Shown in pieces: positions 1 to 6,756 of a stretch of DNA of 11,819 bases. Source of the stretch: JAXDLH01 sp034666705 (GTDB lineage: Bacteria; Chloroflexota; UBA6077; SHYK01); contig JAXDLH010000259.1 in assembly GCA_034666705.1 (NCBI GenBank), positions 1 through 11,819 of the forward strand, read 5' to 3'. Each line of letters opens with the position of its first letter. Positions within the stretch are counted from its first letter, which is position 1. A program made the position numbers and the translations under genes. The notes below the pieces were generated by a model. That model was not told the origin of the DNA, searched no databases, and saw nothing but the letters and a program-made list of their open reading frames with translations.

Positions 1-87
1 CTCCTCCTGAAAGCTTCCAAATTCAAGCAGGATCGGCGCCGTCGCGTCGCGCGGGATCTTGCGGTTGGTGCGCGCTGGCGTGCGCAA
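1..87 (-). CDS. Possible 5' end of a gene running off the left edge
   Basis: Directly behind the AraC regulator's stop codon, the minus strand stays open to the window edge for 29 codons. It starts at a possible TTG at 87-85 and contains the stretch KIPRDATAPILLEFGSF, which reads like real protein rather than low-complexity shadow sequence. There is no good ribosome binding site before the TTG, so translation might be coupled to the regulator upstream or the start may be wrong. No family can be recognised from so few residues. It could also be noncoding. Confidence 0.2.
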   Translation of the reverse strand, partial: MRTPARTNRKIPRDATAPILLEFGSFQEE

Positions 88-90
88 TGG

Positions 91-1008
91 TCAGTCGGGG
101 TGAAGGACAGCCTCGCGGTAGACGCGCGGGCTAACGCCGGCCACCGCCTTGAAGCGGCGCGCGAAGTGGCTTTGGCTGCTGTAGCCGACGCGACGGGCGA
201 TCTCGCCGATGGGGGCATCGCTTTGGATCAACAGCTCGCGCGCGCGCTCGAGCCGCAGGTTTGCGAGATACTCGCCGGGCGTCGTGCCCGTGAGCTGTTT
301 GAACAGCCGCGCGAAGTGGAACGCCGAGAGATAGGAAGCGGTCGCAATCTCCTCGAGACTCAGGTCGCGCGCGTAGTTGTCGTGCATGAGCTCGACGGCG
401 AGCCGAATTCGGCGGTCGACGGGGCCAGCGCGCGAGAGCTCGATATTGGGCGCGCGCCGCACGACGAGGTGCTCGCGGAGCAGATGCACGACGAGCTGGC
501 GACCGAGTGCGTCGAGCATCGGTCCCCGTCCGGGCCGCACTTGCTCCAGCTCCTGCGTCAGCGACTCGACAATCGTGACGAGCGATGGATCGCGGGCCAC
601 CCGCGCGCGGAATGCGCCGGACGCCCCACCGAACGCAAGCCCGGACTCCACCATGAGCGCGTCGACGAGCTCTGGGGCGATCCCAATGGAGAAGAAGCGG
701 TAGTCCGTGGCGCGGGCTGCGTGGACCTCCCCCGCGTTGAGCAGAACGCACTCGCCGGCCAAAACCCCGTGCGTCACGCCGGCAACGGTCAACTCTACAC
801 GGCCCGCCATCATGACCGCGACGGTCAGCATCGCGTGGGCGTGCGCCTCGAAGTCGGTCTGCCCGCCAGCGAGGGTCCGCACGACCATCCCCGGGCGCTC
901 GACGATGCGCAGCTCACGGTCAGGTCGCGGCCCTGCGCCTGGTTGAATGTCATCAGTCACGGCCGCATGATACGGCCCGGTGTGCGTCAGCCGAGACCGT
1001 TGGCTCAT
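91..1008 (-). CDS. AraC family transcriptional regulator with N-terminal cupin domain
   Basis: This is a DNA-binding transcription regulator. Residues about 35-115 form a cupin-like sensor domain (AHAHAM near 55-60, LNAGEVHAA near 90-98), as in AraC-type proteins that bind a small ligand. Residues about 199-301 form the double helix-turn-helix: SLEEIATASYLSAFHFARLF is the first unit, and IGEIARRVGYSSQSHFARRF with GVSPRVYR is the second, hallmark unit. The length (305 residues) is normal for the family. The start is uncertain. The ATG at 1008 has a GGAG only one base away, which is too close, whereas a GTG at 960 would remove 16 residues and leave a near-perfect palindrome just upstream. It is divergent from the solute-binding protein gene, so that gene is a plausible target. 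The ligand is unknown. Confidence 0.9.
   Translation of the reverse strand: MSQRSRLTHTGPYHAAVTDDIQPGAGPRPDRELRIVERPGMVVRTLAGGQTDFEAHAHAMLTVAVMMAGRVELTVAGVTHGVLAGECVLLNAGEVHAARATDYRFFSIGIAPELVDALMVESGLAFGGASGAFRARVARDPSLVTIVESLTQELEQVRPGRGPMLDALGRQLVVHLLREHLVVRRAPNIELSRAGPVDRRIRLAVELMHDNYARDLSLEEIATASYLSAFHFARLFKQLTGTTPGEYLANLRLERARELLIQSDAPIGEIARRVGYSSQSHFARRFKAVAGVSPRVYREAVLHPD
961..977. promoter_or_regulatory. Near-perfect 17-bp palindrome, candidate operator
   Basis: GGCCGCATGATACGGCC has two 8-bp arms around one central base, with a single mismatch between the arms. It sits immediately upstream of the alternative GTG start (960) of the AraC regulator and about 75 bp from the start of the divergent solute-binding gene. 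It could be an operator for either gene. It is an operator only by inference: AraC proteins often bind direct or asymmetric sites, and if the regulator really starts at 1008 the palindrome lies in coding sequence. Confidence 0.3.
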
Positions 1009-1049
1009 ACTCCGGAGAATCGCGTACCGTAGCGTGTCGGAGCTCCATC

Positions 1050-2750
1050 GTGTTCAGGATCCGCGTCATGTTCCTCGTCGCTTTGGTGGCGCTGTGCGCC
1101 GCGTGCGGCTCCGGTGCGCCGTCGGTCGGGGACGGGGCCACGTCCCAGGGGGGGCGTGCTGGCCAGAAGACGCTGCGGGTCACGATCCAGGCGCAGCCGA
1201 GCACGTTTGTGGGGACGGCGACTGGTGGCGTCACGCCGGTCGGAGGTCGCAACCAGATTACGGCGCTCGCCCACGACTGGCTGACTTACACCGACATCGA
1301 CGGTACAGCCAAAGCGGCACTTGCGGAGGAGCAGCCATCGCTCGATCGTGGTACGTGGACCGTGAACGCGGACGGCACGATGGTGACCACCTGGAGGCTG
1401 CGCTCCGGGGTGACCTGGCAGGATGGTGCGCCGTTCATCGCCGACGATCTCGTCTTCGGCTGGGAGATCGCGACCAACGCCAACGTACTCGCCGCTGGCT
1501 CGGCGCAAGCGCGGGCGGCAAGCGCCGTCGAGGCAGTGGACTCGAATACGCTCCGCATAACCTGGCGGCGCGTCGCGCCCGACGCCGACGACCTTGGACC
1601 CGGCACGATCGAGCCGCTGCCGCGGCGCCTTCTTGCCGATGCGCTTGCCAGCCCGACGACGTTCCTCGCCAATCCTTACTTCACTGGCCGATTTATCGGC
1701 CTTGGGCCGTTCCGCGTCGTCCGCTGGGTCGAGGGCTCGTTCATCGAGTTTGCCCGCTACGACGGCTACTGGCGCGGGGCGCCGCCACTCGACGGTATCA
1801 CGGTGCGGTTCATTAGCGACCCCAACGCGCAGCTCGCTGCCGTCCTAGCCGGCGACGTCGACGTCGTGCTCCCGGTCGGCGTCGACATTCAGAGCGCCGG
1901 GATCGCGCGCCAGCGGTGGCAGGGCACGGCGAACCAGATCATCGCCGCACCGGACGACCGCCTGGAGTACGTCGCGGTGCAACTGCGACCCGGCGACCAG
2001 ACCCAGCCGTCTCTCCTCGATCCCAGGGTGCGTCGTGCCCTGACGCTGGCCATCGACCGCCAGCAGCTCGTCGACGTGGTGACGGCCGGCGAAGGTCTCG
2101 TAGCCGATGGCCTCATCCCGCCCTGGCGGGCGGAGCGTGTCGCGCTCGCCGCCAGCATCCCGCCCGTGCGCTACGATCCCGCTGCCGCGGCTCAGGACCT
2201 GGCCGGGCTTGGCTGGCGCCGTGGCGTCGACGGCATCATGCGCAGCCCAAGCGGCGAGCCGCTTGCGTTTCCCGTCAATACGCTCCCCACGGCGCACTCT
2301 GAGGAGGAGCGGGCGCTCGTGGCGGACAACTGGACGCAACTCGGCGTGCAGATCGATCAGCAGCTCCAGTCCGCCGCGACAATCCGCGACCTCGAGACGG
2401 TCGCGCGGCTGCCCGGCACGCAGGTTACTGCCAGCCTCTACCAGTTGCTCTGGACTGTGCGCTTTCACACGCGCGAGATCGCCCGCCCCGAGAACCGCTG
2501 GGCCGGTAACAACCTCTCCGGCTACAGCAATCCGGTAGTCGATACGCTGCTCGACCGCCTGGCCACGGCGATTGCGCCCCAGGAGCATCTCGCACTGCTG
2601 CGGGATCTGACATCGGCGATCCAGGCCGACCAGCCGATCATGCCGCTCTTCTGGGACATGAACCCGATCCTCGCGCTCGCGCCGGTGCGGAATCTGAAGC
2701 CGTATCCGGTACTGCAGACGACAAATGCCTACGAATGGGATCTGCGCTGA
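1050..2750 (+). CDS. ABC transporter family 5 substrate-binding lipoprotein
   Basis: This is an extracytoplasmic solute-binding protein of the peptide/nickel/opine type (SBP_bac_5). The N-terminus is a lipoprotein signal peptide: MFRIR, a hydrophobic stretch, then LCAAC with Cys19 as the likely lipidated residue. The Cys at -3 is unusual for a lipobox. A Gly/Ser-rich linker follows. Family features are present: WRLRSGVTWQDGAPFIADDL (about 112-131), GLGPFRVVRWVEGSFIEF (about 217-234), the YDGYWRGAPPLDGITVRF block, and the C-terminal GYSNPVVDTLLDRLATA with QADQPIMPLFW. The length, 566 residues, is typical. The GTG start at 1050 is chosen because GGAG lies seven bases before it; an in-frame ATG at 1068 is less likely. 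No permease or ATPase gene follows, so it must work with components encoded elsewhere. Substrate cannot be told; peptides are the default guess. Confidence 0.92.
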   Translation: MFRIRVMFLVALVALCAACGSGAPSVGDGATSQGGRAGQKTLRVTIQAQPSTFVGTATGGVTPVGGRNQITALAHDWLTYTDIDGTAKAALAEEQPSLDRGTWTVNADGTMVTTWRLRSGVTWQDGAPFIADDLVFGWEIATNANVLAAGSAQARAASAVEAVDSNTLRITWRRVAPDADDLGPGTIEPLPRRLLADALASPTTFLANPYFTGRFIGLGPFRVVRWVEGSFIEFARYDGYWRGAPPLDGITVRFISDPNAQLAAVLAGDVDVVLPVGVDIQSAGIARQRWQGTANQIIAAPDDRLEYVAVQLRPGDQTQPSLLDPRVRRALTLAIDRQQLVDVVTAGEGLVADGLIPPWRAERVALAASIPPVRYDPAAAAQDLAGLGWRRGVDGIMRSPSGEPLAFPVNTLPTAHSEEERALVADNWTQLGVQIDQQLQSAATIRDLETVARLPGTQVTASLYQLLWTVRFHTREIARPENRWAGNNLSGYSNPVVDTLLDRLATAIAPQEHLALLRDLTSAIQADQPIMPLFWDMNPILALAPVRNLKPYPVLQTTNAYEWDLR

Positions 2751-2837
2751 TCGGTAGAATTTGTGCATTGGCACGCAGAATGATGTGGCGAGAGCCGGAG
2801 TAGTGGCCGGCAGGCCTAGAGCGGGAGGCGCAACAGC

Positions 2838-3722
2838 GTGAAGGCACTGGTCATCGGCGCATCGGGCCTGGTCGGCGGGGCGCTCATGCGTGAGCTGCGG
2901 ACTCAAGGTTGCGAGACGGTAGGCACGGCATTGAGCCATCCCGCACCTGGTCTCCGCTCGCTCGACGTGACCGACGAGGCCGCCGTCGCGCGCTGCCTCG
3001 ACGCGGTCGCGCCGGACGTGGTCTACGTTCCCGCGGCGCTCACCGCCGTCGACTACTGCGAGACGCATCGTGAGGAGGTGTATGCGCTCAATGTCGAGCC
3101 GCTGCGTGATCTTGGCCGCCGCTGCGCCCAGCAGGGCGCGCGGCTGGTGCATTACTCCACCGACTACGTATTCGACGGCGATGATGGTCCTTACGCCGAG
3201 GATGACCTACTCCACCCGATCAACGTGTATGGCCAGAGCAAGGCCGATGCGGAGCAGCTCATCGTCGAGTCCGGCGCGCAATACCTGATTCTGCGGACGA
3301 CCGGCGTCTTCGGTTGGGATCCCACCTCGAAGAACTTCGCGATGCAGGTCTGGCAGCGGCTGGGGGACGGCGAGACGATGCGCGTGCCGAGCGATCAGTA
3401 CGCGAACCCCACCTATGCCCCGTTCATCGCCGAGGTCAGCGTGGGTTTGGCGCAAGCCGGCATCGGCGGGATCGTGCACGTCGCGGGCGGGAAGTGGCTG
3501 CCTCGCCACGAATTCGCCCATGCGCTCGCGCAGCTTTTCGAGCGCGACGAGACGCTGATTCAGCCAATTACCACCGATCAACTTGCGCAGCCGGCGCGCC
3601 GGCCCCTGAAAGGTGGTCTGCGGACCGAGAAGCTCGCGGGCCTCCTCGGCCGACCAGTCCCTTCCCTTGGAGAAACCCTGGCTCAGTTGCAGGCGGCCAA
3701 AGGGACCATCACTGCTGATTGA
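2838..3722 (+). CDS. RmlD-like NAD(P)-dependent sugar nucleotide reductase (extended SDR)
   Basis: This is a short-chain dehydrogenase/reductase of the dTDP-4-dehydrorhamnose reductase family. The protein begins with a Rossmann NAD(P)-binding motif (GASGLVGG, residues 7-14). It then has PAALTAVDYCETH (65-77), the active-site strand HYSTDYVFDG (105-114), and the catalytic pair Tyr131 and Lys135 in YGQSKADAE. Later come SDQYANPTYAPFIAE (185-199) and the C-terminal RPLKGGLRTEKLAGLLG, all typical of RmlD. The length of 294 residues matches the family. The start is a GTG with GGGAGG nine bases upstream. No rmlA, rmlB or rmlC is nearby, so a role in dTDP-rhamnose synthesis is possible but not shown by context. 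It might instead reduce another NDP-sugar. Confidence 0.85.
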   Translation: MKALVIGASGLVGGALMRELRTQGCETVGTALSHPAPGLRSLDVTDEAAVARCLDAVAPDVVYVPAALTAVDYCETHREEVYALNVEPLRDLGRRCAQQGARLVHYSTDYVFDGDDGPYAEDDLLHPINVYGQSKADAEQLIVESGAQYLILRTTGVFGWDPTSKNFAMQVWQRLGDGETMRVPSDQYANPTYAPFIAEVSVGLAQAGIGGIVHVAGGKWLPRHEFAHALAQLFERDETLIQPITTDQLAQPARRPLKGGLRTEKLAGLLGRPVPSLGETLAQLQAAKGTITAD

Positions 3723-3747
3723 CAGTGCGGCACCACGATACTACGAT
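3719..3747 (+). promoter_or_regulatory. Sigma70-type promoter for the PuuD-like membrane protein gene
   Basis: A perfect TTGACA -35 box (3719-3724) is followed after exactly 17 bases by TACGAT (3742-3747), which matches four of six bases of the -10 consensus. The -35 box overlaps the TGA stop of the upstream reductase gene. Transcription would begin near 3754, giving a leader of about 45 bases before the ATG at 3801. Position and spacing make this the best promoter candidate in the window. Confidence 0.6.
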
Positions 3748-3800
3748 GAGCCAAGAGGCGGCCAGAGTCGCCCACTTGGATGTCACGGGGAGGTGCCACG

Positions 3801-4379
3801 ATGCCCGACGTGGTCGGTCCTATCCTGCGGTGGCTGCATTTCCTGGCTGGGATCACCTGGATTGGCTTCTTGTACTACCTGAATCTGGTCAATGTACGCA
3901 TGATGGCGTCGCTCGATCCCAGCGTGCGGCCCGTTGTGATCCAGGCGAACCTGCGGCGCGTGATGGCGTGGTTCCGACACGCTGCCTGGGTGACGGTGCT
4001 GGTTGGGATCATGCTCGCGTACTGGCTCTACTGGAAGGGTGGCGATTTCGCGACCAGTGACAGCGCCAAGACGATCGCGATGGGTGGTCTGCTTGGCATC
4101 CTCATGATGCTCAACGTGTGGGGCCTCATCTGGCCAAACCAGAAAAAGATCATCGCCGCAGCGCAAGCTGGGCAAGCTCCGGATCCCAAATGGGGCCGCA
4201 CGGCGCTCTACGCATCGCGGGCGAACTTCACGATGTCGTTCCCCATGCTGCTCTTCATGGGCGGCGCCGTGCGCTTCCCGATGGACTGGCCGATGATCTT
4301 CGTGACGGGCATCATCACGGCGGCGATCGGCTTCGTCGTGCTCTTCACCGTGCAGAAATGGGCCGCCCCGAGCTTCTGA
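3801..4379 (+). CDS. PuuD-like membrane protein (urate oxidase N-terminal domain type)
   Basis: This is a 192-residue integral membrane protein with about five hydrophobic helices (roughly residues 6-28, 61-78, 94-112, 143-158 and 166-186). The pattern resembles the membrane domain of PuuD/urate hydroxylase (Pfam 'urate oxidase N-terminal'): His13 in LRWLHFLAGITWIGFLYY, His60 in WFRHAAW, MLNVWGLIWPNQKKII (103-118), and ASRANFTMSFPMLLF (138-152). True PuuD carries a C-terminal cytochrome c domain, but this protein stops after the membrane part and has no CXXCH. The conserved histidines could bind haem. The start is the ATG at 3801, with GGAGG seven bases upstream; an in-frame ATG at 3780 lacks a site. 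No other purine-catabolism gene is present, so urate oxidation is doubtful. Family placement is reasonably sure, function is not. Confidence 0.72.
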   Translation: MPDVVGPILRWLHFLAGITWIGFLYYLNLVNVRMMASLDPSVRPVVIQANLRRVMAWFRHAAWVTVLVGIMLAYWLYWKGGDFATSDSAKTIAMGGLLGILMMLNVWGLIWPNQKKIIAAAQAGQAPDPKWGRTALYASRANFTMSFPMLLFMGGAVRFPMDWPMIFVTGIITAAIGFVVLFTVQKWAAPSF

Positions 4380-4398
4380 GGCTGTCCTGGCGACCGAT

Positions 4399-5091
4399 TT
4401 AGTCGCGCGCTCCGCCCGCGGCGTCCATGGGGTGCACGCCGAGGTCCTGTGCCCAATCGAGCACCTGATACTTCACGCTCTCCGGCGGCGTTTGCACCGA
4501 CTCGGCGAGCTCCGGCCAGCTCGTGCCGTGGAGCGCCCAGCGAGCGAGAAGCGAGGCGCCTCGCTCGAGGTGGAGATCGTCGGGGATTACGCTGGTAGGC
4601 AGCGCGCCGGGCGCGGGCTGGAGCGTTGCCTCGGACGGCTCGATGGTGAACGCGTAGGCGAGATCTCCGGCCGCATCCGGTGGCAGGGGCCACGCGGCGC
4701 AGAAGGCGACAATACGCAGGGCGGCGACCGCCGCTTGCTCCTGCGCCTCGGCGTCGTGGATCAAGCGCATCGCGTGCCGGACCCGGGGCGATTCCTCATC
4801 CGGATCAGCGGCGAGTGCCTGCAAGAGGCGCATCGACGCTGCCATCCCTGCTTTGCTGGCGCTATCACGAGCCCACTCGACGGCGCGCTCCGGCTGCGAC
4901 CAGTCGAAATCAGGGCGCATCAGCCACTCGTGGGCTGAGCGATCCACTGGTTGGAGCGCCGCGAGCGCGTCGAACAGTGCGGTGAGCGCACGTCGAAATC
5001 CTGGGTCGCCATTCAGCTCCGCGTAGTAGTGCACCTTGCGGATCTCGCGGAGCGTGGGCATGGCGCGCAGCTCGCGATGCGTCCCGCTCAC
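4399..5091 (-). CDS. Hypothetical protein, mostly helical
   Basis: I do not recognise this 230-residue protein. It looks soluble and alpha-helical, rich in Ala, Leu and Glu, without a signal peptide or membrane segment. The N-terminus contains LREIRKVHYYAELNGDPGFRRAL, and Trp residues recur (HEWLMRPDFDWSQPERAVEWARD, residues 54-76). The C-terminal part (about 185-220, ARWALHGTSWPELAESVQTP followed by SVKYQVLDWAQ) has a spacing that could be a helix-turn-helix, but this is only a guess. The GTG start at 5091 is preferred because GGAGGGG lies a few bases upstream; an in-frame ATG at 5061 has none. It lies 70 bases behind the flavoprotein gene on the same strand and probably shares its transcript. 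It converges on the PuuD-like gene with only 19 bases between stop codons. Confidence 0.7.
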   Translation of the reverse strand: MSGTHRELRAMPTLREIRKVHYYAELNGDPGFRRALTALFDALAALQPVDRSAHEWLMRPDFDWSQPERAVEWARDSASKAGMAASMRLLQALAADPDEESPRVRHAMRLIHDAEAQEQAAVAALRIVAFCAAWPLPPDAAGDLAYAFTIEPSEATLQPAPGALPTSVIPDDLHLERGASLLARWALHGTSWPELAESVQTPPESVKYQVLDWAQDLGVHPMDAAGGARD

Positions 5092-5161
5092 CCTGAGCCC
5101 CTCCGCGAGTTCGGGCCAGGCTCGGTGGCAAGACGTGAGCGGGCAGCATGGACGACGCGCA

Positions 5162-6487
5162 TTAGCGCGCTGGCTCGCTCACTCGGCTGCTGCCACCCAC
5201 ACCGAGCTCGTCCAGGATCGTGGCTGCTACCTCGTTCGCCAGCTTGATCGAGTAGTTCTGGCCCCGATCTTGCGGATACACCTGGCCCATGTTCGCAAGC
5301 GTAACCCCAGGCAGCGGCGTAGTGTGAGGCGGGATGTGGTCCTTATAGTCCACCGTGACGATTGGTTGGGCGAACGGCGCCTTGAACACGTGCGACTCCT
5401 CGACCCAGCTACGATCGAATGCCGGGTTGATCTGCGGCAAAGCCGCGAGGAATCGGTCGAGCACCTCCTCGTCCGCCTGGTGAAAGAGCGGGTCACTCAT
5501 CGGCAGGTAGTTGCCCAGATAGACGATGTGGCGCCCGCCGTAATCCGATGGCGGCATGTAGTTCGTGTGCTCGACGACGGCGAGAAACGGGAACTCGGGG
5601 TCGTGAACGCTGAGCCAGTAAATGCCGGGCAGCAACTGCTGGCGCAGCGCAAGTACGACGACGTGGGCGCCGTAGTAGTCGCCCCATTCGTACTGGGCTC
5701 GATATTCGTCTGGCACGTCGTCGGCGAGCCGCGTGAAGAGCCGGGTGGGGATGGTGACCAGCAGATGGTCGAACTGCTCGGGTCCGTGGCTGGTGTCCAC
5801 GATGACCTGGCCAGCCTCGGCGTGAATACGTTTAACCTCGGTGCTGAGGTGGATTGTGCCGCCGCGGGCCTCGATTCGCTCGGCGAGCCGCTCGTAGAGG
5901 CGTCCAAAACCGTGCCGCACGTAGCCCAGGCGCGGGCTGCGGTAGTGAACGCGCGCCCAGAACCAGGGCAGCGCGATGCTCTCGGCGTACGCGCCAAACT
6001 TGGCCCGGAGCAGAGGACCCCAGACGACACGGTATGCCTCGGGGCCCATGGTGCGCTTGATCCACGCCACGGAGGTCTGGCCCTCCAGTGGGTCCGCGCG
6101 CGGCAGGAGCTTGAGGTACGCCGCACCGGCGCCCAGGCGCAGGCGATCGGTCATTGGGAGCGGTGAGAAGCGAAGCACGGCACTCGGGCTGTCGAGCTGG
6201 TAGAAGCTCCCTCCAACGAGCGAGCTGGTCGTCGGCCGCGGCCAGATGAGCGCGTCGCCGAGGCCAACCTCGTCGATCAGGTCGCGCGCGGCGTGGTCCG
6301 AGCGAAAGAGGTGGTGATAGAAGCGCTCCAGGGGTTTCCCGGCGATCGTGAACGAGGCCGCCAGGCCGCCCACGTGGTCTTCGCGCTCGATCACGGTGAC
6401 GCGGGCGCCAGCCTGGGCGAAACGGTACGCCGCGGTCAGCCCCAGGATGCCCGCCCCGATGACGCCGACGTGCGGCCGCTCCTTCAC
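5162..6487 (-). CDS. NAD(P)/FAD-dependent oxidoreductase, protoporphyrinogen-oxidase/amine-oxidase-like
   Basis: This is a FAD-binding oxidoreductase of the flavin amine oxidase superfamily. The N-terminal Rossmann motif is GAGILG (residues 11-16), followed by the FAD-ribose-binding acidic residue in VTVIERE (30-36) and the extension HVGGLAASF (38-46). A second nucleotide-binding region is TEVKRIH...FDHLLVTIPTRL (about 216-250). The C-terminal FAD signature is LANMGQVYPQDRGQNYSIKLANEV (397-420). The length, 441 residues, is normal. It starts at a GTG with GGAGG four bases upstream. Relatives of this type often sit among glycan or glycosyltransferase genes and are commonly labelled HemG- or UDP-galactopyranose-mutase-like, but no haem or glycosyltransferase genes are visible here. 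The substrate is therefore unknown. It is probably cotranscribed with the unknown gene downstream. Confidence 0.87.
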   Translation of the reverse strand: MKERPHVGVIGAGILGLTAAYRFAQAGARVTVIEREDHVGGLAASFTIAGKPLERFYHHLFRSDHAARDLIDEVGLGDALIWPRPTTSSLVGGSFYQLDSPSAVLRFSPLPMTDRLRLGAGAAYLKLLPRADPLEGQTSVAWIKRTMGPEAYRVVWGPLLRAKFGAYAESIALPWFWARVHYRSPRLGYVRHGFGRLYERLAERIEARGGTIHLSTEVKRIHAEAGQVIVDTSHGPEQFDHLLVTIPTRLFTRLADDVPDEYRAQYEWGDYYGAHVVVLALRQQLLPGIYWLSVHDPEFPFLAVVEHTNYMPPSDYGGRHIVYLGNYLPMSDPLFHQADEEVLDRFLAALPQINPAFDRSWVEESHVFKAPFAQPIVTVDYKDHIPPHTTPLPGVTLANMGQVYPQDRGQNYSIKLANEVAATILDELGVGGSSRVSEPAR

Positions 6488-6602
6488 GCTGCCTCCATCA
6501 ATTCGATTTTCACGGACAGTGTAACGGGCCGCGTGCCGCTCCTGGGCTCGTCGGCGCGCCGAGGTATGCTACGCGCCTGCCAATCGAGGCCGCCGTGGCC
6601 GG

Positions 6603-6622
6603 TGTCATCCTCGAGGCCGCGG
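6603..6622. repeat. Solitary half-arm of the dispersed palindromic repeat
   Basis: GTCATCCTCGAGGCCGCGGC matches the terminal arm of the complete repeat just to its right (read as GTCATCCTTGAGGCCGCAGC) with two differences. It lacks a partner arm of its own. It looks like a decayed or partly copied element next to the full one. Confidence 0.5.
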
Positions 6623-6634
6623 CTCACCCTCTAT

Positions 6635-6713
6635 GTCATCCTTGAGCGAAGCGAAGGATCCGTAACCCGGACGTTGGAGCCTCGGATCCTTCGGCTGCGG
6701 CCTCAAGGATGAC
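6635..6713. repeat. Dispersed palindromic repeat, copy 1 (hairpin element)
   Basis: Two arms of about 28 and 31 bases (6635-6662 and 6683-6713) are inverted copies of each other around a 20-base spacer. The element runs from GTCATCCTTGAGCG to CCTCAAGGATGAC, with GGATCC near the inner end of both arms. It ends in GTCAT/ATGAC like the two other copies in the window. It lies in the 269-base space between the flavoprotein gene and the small unknown gene, so it could also end transcripts from the right, although there is no U-rich tail. It has no coding capacity and resembles REP- or MITE-type intergenic elements. Confidence 0.75.
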
Positions 6714-6756
6714 GGAATTCTCGCCGTTTATTGAGCTTGACAACTGAAGCATGCTG

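Noticed and set aside
100..1032. Long open frame on the plus strand opposite the AraC regulator
   Set aside because: It is the mirror of the GC-rich regulator gene; its translation has no recognisable domain, while the opposite strand has a complete AraC protein.
1845..3152. 435-codon open frame on the minus strand across the binding-protein and reductase genes
   Set aside because: It crosses two well-identified plus-strand genes and the space between them, and its translation looks like Arg/His-rich shadow sequence.
4390..4406. GCGAC...GTCGC inverted repeat between convergent stop codons as a terminator
   Set aside because: The stem is only five base pairs, has no T-run, and overlaps the last codon region; too weak to call.
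5036..6166. 376-codon open frame on the plus strand opposite the flavoprotein
   Set aside because: The minus strand encodes a full FAD oxidoreductase with intact motifs; the plus frame has none.
6737..6742. Perfect TTGACA on the plus strand
   Set aside because: No -10 box lies at proper spacing and no plus-strand gene follows for 900 bases.
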